From an uncultured Clostridium sp. (lineage in GTDB: Bacteria; Bacillota; Clostridia; Lachnospirales; Lachnospiraceae), in NCBI GenBank assembly GCA_900549235.1, contig URNT01000017.1, positions 11,433-75,432 on the forward strand: a stretch of DNA of 64,000 nucleotides, written 5' to 3'. Shown in pieces: positions 44,969-53,852 of this stretch (position 1 is the first letter of the stretch; the number at the start of each line of letters is the position of its first letter). Made by a program: the position numbers and the translations under genes. The notes below the pieces were generated by a model. It saw only the letters and a list, made by a program, of their open reading frames with translations, was not told the origin of the DNA and did no database searches.

Positions 44969-45829
44969 ATGAGAGTTCTGGTAACAGGCGTAAAGGGCCA
45001 GCTGGGCTATGATGTGATGAATGAGCTGGCAGCCAGAGGGATAGAGGGCATCGGCGTGGATGTGGAGGAAATGGATATTACAGACGCATCTGCCTGTGAA
45101 CGGGTCATTACAGAGGCAAAAGCAGACGCAGTGATCCACTGCGCGGCATATACTGCAGTAGATGCTGCTGAGGATCAGGCGGAGCTGTGCCGCAGGGTCA
45201 ATGCGGAGGGAACACGGAATATTGCAAGGGTGTGCAGAAACCTGGATCTTAAGATGATGTATATCAGTACCGACTATGTATTTAACGGCACAGGAGAGCG
45301 CCCCTGGGAGCCGGATGACCACAGGGAGCCGCTGAATGTTTACGGCCTTACCAAATACGAGGGCGAGATCGCGGTAGAGCAGAGCCTGGAGAAATATTTT
45401 ATTGTTCGGATCGCCTGGGTATTTGGTATCAATGGAAAGAATTTTATCAAGACCATGCTGCGGCTGGGAAAAGAGAGAGGCGCTGTAAGCGTTGTGGACG
45501 ATCAGGTAGGCTCTCCTACCTATACCTATGATCTGGCAAGGCTTCTGGTAGATATGATCCAGACGGACCGCTACGGCCGTTATCATGCTACCAATGAAGG
45601 GCAGTGCAGCTGGTATGAGTTTGCCTGCGAGATTTTCCGCCAGGCCGGTATGGGAGAGGTGAAGGTGACGCCTGTGGATTCAGGAAGCTTTCCGGCAAAG
45701 GCAAAGCGTCCATCCAACAGCCGCATGAGCAAGGAAAAGCTGACAGAAAATGGCTTTGTCCGCCTGCCCTCCTGGCAGGACGCTCTGGGCCGCTATCTGG
45801 AGGCCTTAAAGGAACAGAGTGAGCTGTAA
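44969..45829 (+). CDS. rfbD: dTDP-4-dehydrorhamnose reductase
   Basis: 286 residues, SDR fold: VTGVKGQLGYDV at the start, AYTAVDAAE, STDYVFNG and YGLTKYEGE (Tyr/Lys pair). NADPH-dependent last step of dTDP-rhamnose synthesis. ATG 44969 follows GAGCGGAGG. Between rfbB and rfbD there is no room for rfbC (3,5-epimerase), which must be supplied elsewhere. Confidence 0.93.
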   Translation: MRVLVTGVKGQLGYDVMNELAARGIEGIGVDVEEMDITDASACERVITEAKADAVIHCAAYTAVDAAEDQAELCRRVNAEGTRNIARVCRNLDLKMMYISTDYVFNGTGERPWEPDDHREPLNVYGLTKYEGEIAVEQSLEKYFIVRIAWVFGINGKNFIKTMLRLGKERGAVSVVDDQVGSPTYTYDLARLLVDMIQTDRYGRYHATNEGQCSWYEFACEIFRQAGMGEVKVTPVDSGSFPAKAKRPSNSRMSKEKLTENGFVRLPSWQDALGRYLEALKEQSEL

Positions 45830-45865
45830 CGGCAGCATCATAAGAGACTGGGAGGAATTGGAAAA

Positions 45866-47227
45866 ATGGGAAAATATTTTGGAACAGACGGCTTCCGCGG
45901 AGAAGCAAATGTAGACCTGACCGTAGAACATGCGTATAAGGTGGGACGGTTTCTGGGCTGGTATTACGGACAGAAAAAGCCGGGTGAGAAATGCCGGATT
46001 GTGATCGGAAAGGATACCAGAAGAAGCAGCTATATGTTTGAGTATTCTCTGGTAGCAGGGCTGACAGCCTCCGGGGCAGAGGCATACCTGCTTCATGTGA
46101 CTACCACTCCCAGCGTGTCCTATGTGGTGCGCACAGAAGGCTTTGACTGCGGCATAATGATCTCCGCCAGCCATAATCCTTACTATGATAACGGAATTAA
46201 GGTGATCAATGAAAAGGGAGAAAAGCTGGAGGAGTCTGTAATCGAGCAGATCGAGGCTTATCTGGACGGCGCTATGGGAGAGATCCCCTTTGCAAAGAAG
46301 GATGAGATCGGCCGTACCGTGGATTTCGCAGCCGGAAGGAACCGGTATATCGGCTATCTCATTTCCATTGCCACCCGTTCCTTTAAAAATATGAAGGTGG
46401 CTTTAGACTGTGCCAACGGCAGCGCCTCCGCCATTGCGAAAAATGTATTTGATGCCCTTGGAGCAGAGACTCATGTGATCAACAACGAGCCCAACGGCTT
46501 AAATATCAATACTAACTGCGGCTCTACCCATATTGAGTATCTGCAGGAGTTTGTACGGGCAGAGGGCTGCGACGTGGGCTTTGCCTATGACGGTGACGCG
46601 GACCGCTGTATCGCTGTGGACGGCACAGGAAATGTGGTGGACGGCGATGTGATCATGTATATCTGCGGAAAATACATGAAGGAACAGGGAAGTCTGTTTC
46701 ACAATACTGTTGTTACCACTGTGATGTCTAATTTTGGCCTTTATAAGGCCTTTGACCGGGAGGGCATTTCCTACGAAAAGACGGCGGTAGGAGATAAGTA
46801 TGTATATGAAAATATGTCCGCTACCGGCAACTGTCTGGGAGGCGAGCAGTCCGGCCATATTATTTTCAGCAAGCACGCTACCACAGGAGATGGCATTCTT
46901 ACCTCCTTAAAGGTAATGGAAGTGATTTTAGAGAAGAAGCAGACTCTGGAAAAGCTGGCATCTGAGGTCCAGATCTATCCCCAGGTCCTTAAAAATGTAA
47001 GGGTCAGGGATAAAAAGGCTGCCCAGGATGATGAAGCAGTTCAGGCAGAGGTGGCAAAGGTAACAGAAAGCCTGGGAAGCGACGGTCGTATCCTGCTGCG
47101 CCAGTCCGGCACAGAGCCGTTGGTGCGGGTAATGGTAGAAGCGGCGGATATGGAAAGCTGCGATAAATATGTGGATCAGGTGATCGAGGTAATGAAGGCC
47201 CGGGGACATTTTGCAGAGCAGGGATAA
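45866..47227 (+). CDS. glmM: Phosphoglucosamine mutase-type phosphohexomutase
   Basis: 453 residues, alpha-D-phosphohexomutase. MGKYFGTDGFRGEAN is the GlmM-like opening; the phosphoserine is Ser102 in ISASHNPYYDNG; metal loop DGDADRC; sugar loop GGEQSGH; phosphate loop RQSGTEPLVRVM. Likely interconverts glucosamine-6-P and glucosamine-1-P for wall synthesis; location after the dTDP-rhamnose genes allows a role with glucose or mannose phosphates. A strong terminator follows. Confidence 0.85.
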   Translation: MGKYFGTDGFRGEANVDLTVEHAYKVGRFLGWYYGQKKPGEKCRIVIGKDTRRSSYMFEYSLVAGLTASGAEAYLLHVTTTPSVSYVVRTEGFDCGIMISASHNPYYDNGIKVINEKGEKLEESVIEQIEAYLDGAMGEIPFAKKDEIGRTVDFAAGRNRYIGYLISIATRSFKNMKVALDCANGSASAIAKNVFDALGAETHVINNEPNGLNINTNCGSTHIEYLQEFVRAEGCDVGFAYDGDADRCIAVDGTGNVVDGDVIMYICGKYMKEQGSLFHNTVVTTVMSNFGLYKAFDREGISYEKTAVGDKYVYENMSATGNCLGGEQSGHIIFSKHATTGDGILTSLKVMEVILEKKQTLEKLASEVQIYPQVLKNVRVRDKKAAQDDEAVQAEVAKVTESLGSDGRILLRQSGTEPLVRVMVEAADMESCDKYVDQVIEVMKARGHFAEQG

Positions 47228-47238
47228 TAAATGGATGA

Positions 47239-47270
47239 GGATCAGGGAGAAATCCCTGGTCCTTGTTTTA
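47239..47270 (+). terminator. Terminator after glmM
   Basis: GGATCAGGGA / TCCCTGGTCC (one G-U), 4-base loop GAAA, then TTGTTTTA. Confidence 0.85.
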
Positions 47271-47326
47271 TAAAATGAGGTCATAGAGGCCATAACCATT
47301 AGAAATAGTAAAATGGATTTCATCAG

Positions 47327-47355
47327 TTGTAAGTTATGGACTCTTATGCTATAAT
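47327..47355 (+). promoter_or_regulatory. Sigma-A promoter of leuA
   Basis: TTGTAA, 17-base spacer, TATAAT with extended TGC: a strong promoter about 200 bases before leuA. Confidence 0.7.
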
Positions 47356-47361
47356 AGATTA

Positions 47362-47558
47362 ACACTGCGGCGGGGCAAATTGGTCAGCCGCTGATTTTAA
47401 AGACAAAGGAATGATGCAAGGTGGGGCTGGATCGGTAAGGATTCTGCTGTTCATTGTCCGGCACTGCACTGCCACCTGGCGACTGCCCGGAAGGGCTGGA
47501 TTAGATCGATCAGATACAGGCAGAACAGATCATATGAACAGAGATGGAGGATGTTATT
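47362..47558 (+). other. Long leader of leuA
   Basis: About 195 bases between predicted start site and leuA. A stem GCGGC/GCCGC (47367-47371 and 47387-47391) is followed by ATTTTAA; a second possible stem is TCCGG/CCGGA near 47457 and 47488. An open frame MMQGGAGSVRILLFIV... starts near 47412 behind AAAGGA and overlaps the leuA start, with only a few Leu codons. No T-box consensus was found. Attenuation is possible but unproven. Confidence 0.4.
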
Positions 47559-49226
47559 ATGTTAAACTATAAGAGATATAAGAGAGTTCCTGTTGTGGAT
47601 TTTCCGGAGCGCACATGGCCGGGGAAGGAGATTGAGAAGGCGCCGGTATGGTGCAGCGTAGATCTTAGAGATGGAAACCAGGCTCTGGTGGAGCCTATGG
47701 TGGTGGAGGAGAAGGTGGAGATGTTCAACCTTCTTGTAAAGCTGGGTTTTAAGGAAATTGAGGTAGGCTTTCCTGCCGCTTCTCAGATCGAGTATGATTT
47801 TCTCCGTACTCTGGTGGAGCGCAGGCTGATCCCAGATGATGTGGAGGTCCAGGTGCTGGTGCAGTGCAGGGAGCATCTGATCAAACGGACCTTTGAGGCT
47901 CTTAAGGGAGTAAAGAAGGCCATTGTACATATTTATAATTCCACATCTACCCTTCAGAGGGATGTGGTATTCCATAAGGATATGGAGGAGATCAAGGATA
48001 TAGCCATCATCGGCACCAAGCTGGTGCAGCGCTATGCGGCTGAGTGCGATACCCAGATCCGTCTGGAGTATTCTCCCGAGAGCTTTACCGGCACAGAGCT
48101 TGATTTTGCCCTGGACATCTGTACGGCAGTGCAGGAAACCTGGGGGGCCACGAAGGAGAACCCCATCATCATCAATCTTCCGTCTACTGTTGAGATGAAT
48201 ACACCTAATGTATATGCGGATCAGATCGAGTGGATGAATACCCATTTCAAGAATAGAGAAAGCATTATTTTAAGTGTTCATCCTCACAACGACCGGGGAG
48301 AAGGTGTGGCTGCTACGGATCTGGCCCTTCTTGCAGGTGCGGACCGGGTGGAGGGCACTCTCTTTGGAAATGGGGAGCGCACCGGTAACGTAGACATTCT
48401 TACAGTTGCCTATAATATGTTTTCACAGGGCATTGACCCGGAGCTTCATATTGAAAATATCAGGGAGATCGTTGAGGTATATGAACGCTGTACCAAGATG
48501 AATATCCCGCCCAGACATCCTTACGCAGGCAAGCTGGTATTTACCGCCTTTTCCGGCTCCCACCAGGATGCCATCAATAAGGGGATGCAGGCCCTTCATG
48601 AGAGGAACGGACAGTATTGGGAGGTTCCCTATCTGCCCATCGATCCCAGCGACATCGGCAGGGAGTACGAGCCGATTGTCCGTATCAACAGCCAGTCCGG
48701 CAAAGGCGGCGTAGCATTTGTGATGGATACCTTCTACGGATTCAAGCTGCCTAAGGGCATGCACAAGGAGTTTGCTGATGTGATCCAGAAGATTTCTGAG
48801 AAGCAGGGCGAGGTTGCGCCTGAGCAGATCCTGGAGGAGTTTAAGAAGGATTATCTGGAGCGGAAGGAACCCATTCATTTCCTCAGGTGCCGGATCACTG
48901 ATACAGAGACGGGAGAGGGAGAATTTGCCACCCTGGCTAAGGTTACCTATACGGATCATGGCATGGAGAAATACTTCGAGGGCATTGGAAACGGTCCGAT
49001 CGATGCGGTTCAGAGAGGCTTAGAGGATGCCCTTGGCGTGCATATCAAGGTGCTGGATTACAGCGAGCACGCGCTGGGTTCCGGTTCCGGCGCTCAGGCC
49101 GCCTCCTATATCCACCTGGTTGACCAGGATACAGGAAAGGCCACTTACGGCGTGGGCATCAGTTCGAATATTACAAGGTCCTCTATCAGGGGAATTTTCA
49201 GCGCGGTGAACCGGTTGTTTTATTAA
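47559..49226 (+). CDS. leuA: 2-isopropylmalate synthase (long LeuA type)
   Basis: Condenses acetyl-CoA with 2-oxoisovalerate, the committed step to leucine. 555 residues, the longer form seen in fungi, actinobacteria and many Clostridia. SVDLRDGNQALVEPM is the catalytic/metal start, SVHPHNDRGEGVAATD the HxH metal motif, and the C-terminal regulatory domain ends EHALGSGSGAQAASYI. ATG 47559 is set by GGAGG at 47546-47550; an upstream ATG lies inside that site. It ends at a terminator. Confidence 0.95.
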   Translation: MLNYKRYKRVPVVDFPERTWPGKEIEKAPVWCSVDLRDGNQALVEPMVVEEKVEMFNLLVKLGFKEIEVGFPAASQIEYDFLRTLVERRLIPDDVEVQVLVQCREHLIKRTFEALKGVKKAIVHIYNSTSTLQRDVVFHKDMEEIKDIAIIGTKLVQRYAAECDTQIRLEYSPESFTGTELDFALDICTAVQETWGATKENPIIINLPSTVEMNTPNVYADQIEWMNTHFKNRESIILSVHPHNDRGEGVAATDLALLAGADRVEGTLFGNGERTGNVDILTVAYNMFSQGIDPELHIENIREIVEVYERCTKMNIPPRHPYAGKLVFTAFSGSHQDAINKGMQALHERNGQYWEVPYLPIDPSDIGREYEPIVRINSQSGKGGVAFVMDTFYGFKLPKGMHKEFADVIQKISEKQGEVAPEQILEEFKKDYLERKEPIHFLRCRITDTETGEGEFATLAKVTYTDHGMEKYFEGIGNGPIDAVQRGLEDALGVHIKVLDYSEHALGSGSGAQAASYIHLVDQDTGKATYGVGISSNITRSSIRGIFSAVNRLFY

Positions 49227-49242
49227 GAGATTGGGATGAATC

Positions 49243-49275
49243 AAGGGGCATAGTCAGTTTGGCTATGCTCCTTTG
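49243..49275 (+). terminator. Terminator after leuA
   Basis: AAGGGGCATAG / CTATGCTCCTT (one G-U), loop TCAGTTTGG, then TTT. The group II intron remnant begins 8 bases past the stem. Confidence 0.75.
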
Positions 49276-49280
49276 CTGAT

Positions 49281-50123
49281 GTGCGCCTGGCGGCGCACGT
49301 TTCTTAGTATGATGGGCATGCCGTCAGTCTGTGGTGAAAGTCCACAAGGGGCATAGTTGCCGACGAACCCCATAACGACTCCCAAGGTTTACATCGTGAG
49401 GTGTAGGCGAGAAGAAGGGATAGCAAAATCACGCTATGCAGGTGACATCGTACTGCTGGCAAAGAGTGAACGTGCGGCGGAACGGCTACTGGAGACCAGT
49501 ACGCAATATCTGGAAGAGATACTGGGGCTGAAAGCGAACCGTGAAAAGAGCCGGATGACCAGTGTGTTCGCAATCCGAAATTTTAAGTTTCTTGGCTTTT
49601 GTTTTGGGAAGAACGGAAAAGGGATTTACGTCCGTGTCCATGGAAAGTCACGGAAGAAAGCCAAGGATAAACTGCGCCAGCTTACTTCCCGGAGCAGGTG
49701 TGGAATTATCATCCGAACCATGGAGAAGATAAAAGTATACATCAGAGGATGGCTGAACTATTATGGGATAGCGGACATGAAGAACGACATCGAAAGCCTG
49801 AATGGATGGCTGTACCGCCGGATAGGAATGTGTATCTGGAAACAGTGGAAGCTACCAAAGACAAGGATGAGAAAAATGATTGTTCTGGAAGTAGACAGCT
49901 ATTATGCGGCAACAATTGCCTATAACCGCAAAGGTTACTGGTTTAACGCCGGGAACAAAGCGGTCAATTGGGCTTTAAACCAAGAAAGACTGATAAACTG
50001 GGGTTTTTATGATCTGGCTACAGCGTACCAGTCTCTGCACATCAACTATTGAAACCGCCGTGTACCGAACGGTACGCACGGTGGTGTGAGAGGACGGGAG
50101 CTAATCACTCCCTCCTACTTAAT
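49281..50123 (+). mobile_element. Degenerate group II intron
   Basis: The 5' end starts GTGCGCC and folds as GTGCGCC/GGCGCAC, the usual beginning of bacterial group II introns. The 3' part has a domain V-like hairpin (CCGTGTACCGAACGGTACG) and ends CTCCTACTTAAT. Between them only about 640 bases of the reverse transcriptase remain, and most of domain I and the 5' half of the RT are deleted. It sits directly behind the leuA terminator stem, the preferred target of group IIC introns; assignment to that class is inference. Confidence 0.75.
49411..50052 (+). pseudogene. ltrA: Group II intron reverse transcriptase/maturase, C-terminal remnant
   Basis: The frame covers roughly the second half of an LtrA-type protein: late palm (SRYAGDIVLLAKSERAAERL), thumb and maturase domain X (SMEKIKV-like TMEKIKVYIRGWLNYYG, RRIGMCIWKQWKLPKTR) and the normal C-terminus DLATAYQSLHINY. 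The catalytic YADD reads YAGD, removing one essential Asp, and the N-terminal half is missing. Inactive as a polymerase; maturase activity is unlikely without the rest. Confidence 0.85.
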
Positions 50124-50173
50124 TTTTGGGAATGCAGAATGATATGAAAACATATAAAGCGTTAAGCCCCATA

Positions 50174-50201
50174 TTGAAATCATAAAAAAGTGTGTTAAAA
50201 T
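50174..50201 (+). promoter_or_regulatory. Sigma-A promoter of the Crp/Fnr regulator
   Basis: TTGAAA, 16-base spacer, TAAAAT with extended TGT. Confidence 0.6.
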
Positions 50202-50279
50202 AGAACGGTATTGTCATTTATATAGAAAAACAGGGGAATCAATAAACGCGAAGTGATTTTCGATGAAAGGAGTAAATAA

Positions 50280-50945
50280 ATGAAACGATCTAATGTTACC
50301 CCTCCTGTGGAGCGGAATCCAGAGTTGGAGGCATTGATTCGAGCGCATGGAACCTTGTCGGTTTATCCGGCTCATAAGATATTTCTGGAACCAGGTGATG
50401 ACATAGATCACATTTATTATATTCTTGAGGGACGCACCCGACATTTTATGATGGGAGAGGATGGAAACGAACGGGTTCTTTACATTTTGAATTCCGGCTG
50501 GTTTTTTGGTGAGGCACGGGCCTATGAAGAGGAGTCTACAGGGCTTTATTCACAGGCAGATATCCGAACAAAGGTCTATCGGATACCATTAGCGGAATAT
50601 CAGAAACTGTTTGATGAAAATAAGATGTTTCGAGATGCTGTTATGCACAGCTATGCCAGAAAAGTGCTGATCCTGTGCGGGGAAATTGAAAATATTTCGT
50701 TTTGTTCCAGTAAGGAGCGTTTAAAGCAGATTTTGTGCTCAATTGCGGATACGGATAGGCTTTATGACGGAAGCTGGTATAATCTTAAGGTTCGATATAC
50801 ACAATATGAGCTGAGTGTGATTCTTGGTATTGCACGAGGAACTGTAAATAAGCTGATGAATGAGCTTTACGATGAGGGAATCATCCGCAGGCTTAATAAG
50901 GATATACAGTTTCACAGAGAGTCTTATAAAAAAATGAAACGATAA
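50280..50945 (+). CDS. Crp/Fnr-family transcriptional regulator
   Basis: 221 residues: an N-terminal cyclic-nucleotide-binding-type beta roll (IDHIYYILEGRTRHFMMG, GWFFGEARAYEE) and a C-terminal winged helix (YTQYELSVILGIARGTVNKL). No Cys set for an iron-sulfur cluster is evident (only three scattered Cys), so it is not an Fnr oxygen sensor by sequence; the effector is unknown. It has its own promoter and terminator and precedes the operon at 51152, its probable target. Confidence 0.9.
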   Translation: MKRSNVTPPVERNPELEALIRAHGTLSVYPAHKIFLEPGDDIDHIYYILEGRTRHFMMGEDGNERVLYILNSGWFFGEARAYEEESTGLYSQADIRTKVYRIPLAEYQKLFDENKMFRDAVMHSYARKVLILCGEIENISFCSSKERLKQILCSIADTDRLYDGSWYNLKVRYTQYELSVILGIARGTVNKLMNELYDEGIIRRLNKDIQFHRESYKKMKR

Positions 50946-50969
50946 ATTATGGATAGCCAGGTATCATGC

Positions 50970-51007
50970 AAAAAAGGCAGACTTCTCAATAGAGATCTGC
51001 CTTTTTT
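50970..51007 (+). terminator. Terminator after the Crp/Fnr gene
   Basis: AAAAAAGGCAGA / TCTGCCTTTTTT, a perfect 12-pair stem with built-in T run. Confidence 0.9.
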
Positions 51008-51075
51008 GTATGAATAAAAGAAATATTCTAAAAAAATAAATAAGCAGAAACATTAGACAGATAAATGTAAGGTGT

Positions 51076-51125
51076 ATGACACTGTCATCTGTGCGATTGC
51101 AGATAAAGTGATTTAGATTTATGAT
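51076..51125 (+). promoter_or_regulatory. Promoter of the aldolase operon with candidate Crp/Fnr site
   Basis: TTGCAG (51097-51102), 17-base spacer, TATGAT (51120-51125). Upstream, ATGACACTGTCAT (51076-51088) is a 13-base inverted repeat centred about 50 bases before the predicted start, a plausible activator position for the neighbouring regulator. Confidence 0.5.
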
Positions 51126-51151
51126 AAAAGAAATTAAAGGAGGTAATTGTT

Positions 51152-52069
51152 ATGATAAATTTACAGGGTTCGTGGGTTGCAATGCCGACTCCATTTACGG
51201 AGGATAACAAGGTTGATTTTGATGGTTTTTCAGTATTAATCGACAGACAGATCAAGCATGGGACCTCACAGCTCTTTATTCTGGGCTCGGCTGGCGAGGT
51301 GACACTTCTTTCACAAGAGGAAAAGGAAACGATAGTAAGAGAGGTAATCCGGATGACTGCTGGGCGGATTCCCATATTTTTCAGTGCGTCAGCGTTTACA
51401 ACTGAGGCATCTGTAAACTTTGCACGTTACTGTGAGAAGGAAGGGGCTGATGGCGTTGTATTTACAGTACCTCCTTATGTACTGGTGCCTCAGATGGCGG
51501 CTTATGCTCATTTGGATGAGTGTATGAGTGCGGTGAGTATCCCATGCGGTATTTATAATAATCCATCCCGCTTAGGTGTACAGGTCATGCCGGAAACAAT
51601 TAAAAAGCTTGCAGACCGGCATGATAACTTTGTTGTAGATAAGGAGGCTCTTCCCAGTGTGGAACAGCTGGTGCAGGTGCAGAGACTCTGTGGCGACAGA
51701 GTTCGGATCATGTGCTGTGATTATCCTAAATATTCAATTGTACTGCCCACACTGGCTGTAGGAGGAACGGGAACCGCAAATATTGGTGGAAATATTATTC
51801 CGGAAGAGGCTTCACTTTACTCCAGGCCATGGACAAATATGCAGATTGTTGAGGAATGCAGAGAAAATTACTTTAAATGGTTTCCTCTGCTTCAGGCTCT
51901 TTATACCTTCTCAAATCCGATTGTGATAAAGGCTGCCCTTAATATTTTAGGACTTCCAGGAGGGCATTTGAGAAAGCCTTATCAGGATTACTCAGGCCAG
52001 AGGCTTCAGGAATTAGAAAAAATGCTGGGCGAAATGGGAGTGATTGATAAGTATGGGGTGAAGGGATGA
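51152..52069 (+). CDS. DapA/NanA-family class I aldolase or dehydratase
   Basis: 305 residues of the dihydrodipicolinate synthase/N-acetylneuraminate lyase family. The expected Schiff-base Lys is Lys164 (NFVVDKEALPS) and the catalytic Tyr is Tyr135 (IPCGIYNNPSR). The pyruvate-carboxylate loop reads GSAGE (45-49) rather than GTTGE. It probably cleaves or forms a 2-oxoacid aldol product, but it is unlikely to be the lysine-pathway enzyme given its catabolic-looking operon. AAAGGAGG precedes the ATG; the stop overlaps the next gene. Confidence 0.82.
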   Translation: MINLQGSWVAMPTPFTEDNKVDFDGFSVLIDRQIKHGTSQLFILGSAGEVTLLSQEEKETIVREVIRMTAGRIPIFFSASAFTTEASVNFARYCEKEGADGVVFTVPPYVLVPQMAAYAHLDECMSAVSIPCGIYNNPSRLGVQVMPETIKKLADRHDNFVVDKEALPSVEQLVQVQRLCGDRVRIMCCDYPKYSIVLPTLAVGGTGTANIGGNIIPEEASLYSRPWTNMQIVEECRENYFKWFPLLQALYTFSNPIVIKAALNILGLPGGHLRKPYQDYSGQRLQELEKMLGEMGVIDKYGVKG

Positions 52070-53445
52070 CAGAACGGCTGATTGTAATTGGAGGAACTGC
52101 TGCTGGATTGAGTGCGGCATCAAAGGCAAAGAGAAATGATCCCGCTATTGATGTAAAGGTATTTGAAAAGAGCGGCTATATCAGCTATGGTGCCTGTGGA
52201 CTTCCGTATTTTGTGGGAGGAACTGTTCCTGAAGCGGATGCGTTGATTTCTATGACACCTGAACAGATGGAAAAAAAGAGAGGGATTGTTACCTTTCGTC
52301 GTCATGAGGTTTGCAAAATTGATCGGGAAAGGAAACGGGTTCTGGTGCATTGTTTGGAAAATGGAGATAAGACATGGCATACATATGATAAGCTGGTGAT
52401 AGCTACAGGGGCAGAGCCTGTTGTGCCTGACATTCCTGGTATTAAAAGCAAAGGCGTTTATTTTCTGAGGACAGTAGAAAACGGAATAGAGCTTCGGAAA
52501 GTAGCGATGCAGGCAGGAAAACGTGCAGTGGTGGTCGGAGGTGGATTTATTGGGCTTGAGATGGCTCAAGAACTGATCAGGAGGGGGCTTGAGGTCCATC
52601 TTGTAGAAGCAGCACCATGCCTGCTTCCGGCATTTCCTAAAGCATACTCTAGATTAGTAATGGATACACTGACTAAAAATGGTGTAAAGCTTTATACAAA
52701 TGAAAAAATCGAAGAAATCTGCACAAAAGATGATACAGTGACGGGAATTCGCATAAAACAGGGAGTGATTCCGGCAGATTTTATTTTAATCTGTGTTGGT
52801 GTTTGTCCGGTTTCTGGTTTGGCTGCGGACTGTGGATTGAAACTGGGAGCAAATAACAGTATAGCAGTAAATGATTATATGCAGACCTCGGACCCATCTA
52901 TTTGGGCTTGCGGAGACTGTGCGGAAACAAAGCATCGTCTTTTAAAAGAGCCAGTATACATTCCTCTTGGAACAACGGCAAATAAGCAGGGAAAGCTTGC
53001 TGGCAATAATCTCAGTGGAGGTCAGGAATGCTTTCAGGGGGTTCTTGGCTCCACGGTCACAAAATGTTTTGATTGCTATATTGCCCAGACTGGCTTAACT
53101 CCGGAAAAGGCTAAAGCGGAAGGGTATGAGGTGGAAGATGTCTGTATTGAAAAATCGGACAGGGCCTCCTACTATCCGGGAGGAAAAACAACGTATTTAC
53201 GATTGATTTTTGAACGGTCAAGAGGACGGCTTTTAGGGGCACAGGGAATAGGCGGAGAAAGTATTGCTGGCAGGATCAATGTACTGGCGGCGGTGATTAC
53301 GGCAGGGATGAGCGTTTCAGAGCTTGCGGGTCTGGATCTTGTATATGCGCCCCCTGTAGCTCCGGTATATGATCCGATTCTGATTGCGGCAATGCAGGCT
53401 GAAAAAAAGACAGGAAGGAATAGGGAGGGCCGTGAAGATTTATGA
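52066..53445 (+). CDS. FAD/NAD(P)-dependent disulfide oxidoreductase (CoA-disulfide reductase/NADH oxidase type)
   Basis: 459 residues. The FAD motif IVIGGTAAGLSAASKAKR opens the protein, the single redox cysteine is Cys44 in SYGACGLPYF, the NAD motif is VVVGGGFIGLEMAQEL and the second FAD motif WACGDCAE. The dimerisation domain is complete (QGIGGESIAGRINVLAAVI). This is the CoADR/NOX/persulfide-reductase group. It overlaps the aldolase by four bases. Substrate (CoA disulfide, persulfide or oxygen) cannot be chosen from sequence alone. Confidence 0.85.
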   Translation: MTERLIVIGGTAAGLSAASKAKRNDPAIDVKVFEKSGYISYGACGLPYFVGGTVPEADALISMTPEQMEKKRGIVTFRRHEVCKIDRERKRVLVHCLENGDKTWHTYDKLVIATGAEPVVPDIPGIKSKGVYFLRTVENGIELRKVAMQAGKRAVVVGGGFIGLEMAQELIRRGLEVHLVEAAPCLLPAFPKAYSRLVMDTLTKNGVKLYTNEKIEEICTKDDTVTGIRIKQGVIPADFILICVGVCPVSGLAADCGLKLGANNSIAVNDYMQTSDPSIWACGDCAETKHRLLKEPVYIPLGTTANKQGKLAGNNLSGGQECFQGVLGSTVTKCFDCYIAQTGLTPEKAKAEGYEVEDVCIEKSDRASYYPGGKTTYLRLIFERSRGRLLGAQGIGGESIAGRINVLAAVITAGMSVSELAGLDLVYAPPVAPVYDPILIAAMQAEKKTGRNREGREDL

Positions 53446-53836
53446 TGTAACCATCGGACGCGGTGAAGATATAAGAGCAGGACTGACTACGTACATCTGT
53501 GAAAAAGGATGGGATAGTGTATGGGTTGCAGGGGCCGTTGGCTCTGTTAAGGATATGGTATTTACCACTCCGTCCCAAAATACACTTCCTCTTTGCACAG
53601 AACAGAAGCAATGCAGGGATGCAGCAGAGCTATTAACCTTTACGGGAGAAGTAATGAAGATTGAACAGATGGATTCGGAGTTGAAAGCAGTATATCAGGA
53701 TCTGAGCAGTCCGCTGTTTATACATATTCATGCAAGCTGTGCAGCTTGCGGGGGAAAGATTTTTGGAGGCGGTCTGCTTTCAGGAAGAGCATTTCGCGCT
53801 GTACGGGTATTTTTAGTTCCGCTGGAGAGGGGATAA
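53432..53836 (+). CDS. PPC/DUF296-domain protein
   Basis: About 134 residues from GTG 53432, overlapping the end of the oxidoreductase gene; an open extension upstream lies inside that gene. The core is IHIHASCAACGGKIFGGGLL, matching the plant-and-prokaryote-conserved (PPC, DUF296) fold, with His residues that bind metal in structures of relatives. Bacterial single-domain PPC proteins have no settled function; plant versions occur with AT-hook DNA-binding motifs, absent here. Embedded in a catabolic operon, it may be enzymatic. Start position uncertain because the ribosome site is very close. Confidence 0.7.
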   Translation: MKIYDVTIGRGEDIRAGLTTYICEKGWDSVWVAGAVGSVKDMVFTTPSQNTLPLCTEQKQCRDAAELLTFTGEVMKIEQMDSELKAVYQDLSSPLFIHIHASCAACGGKIFGGGLLSGRAFRAVRVFLVPLERG

Positions 53837-53852
53837 AGAAGGAGGAAGTAAG

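Noticed and set aside
45866..47227. Reading glmM as a rhamnose-pathway phosphomannomutase
   Set aside because: The opening GKYFGTDGFRGEAN and other loops fit GlmM better; adjacency to rfb genes alone is weak evidence.
47362..47558. T-box riboswitch before leuA
   Set aside because: No conserved T-box sequence (GGTGG...CCGCG type) or specifier loop could be found.
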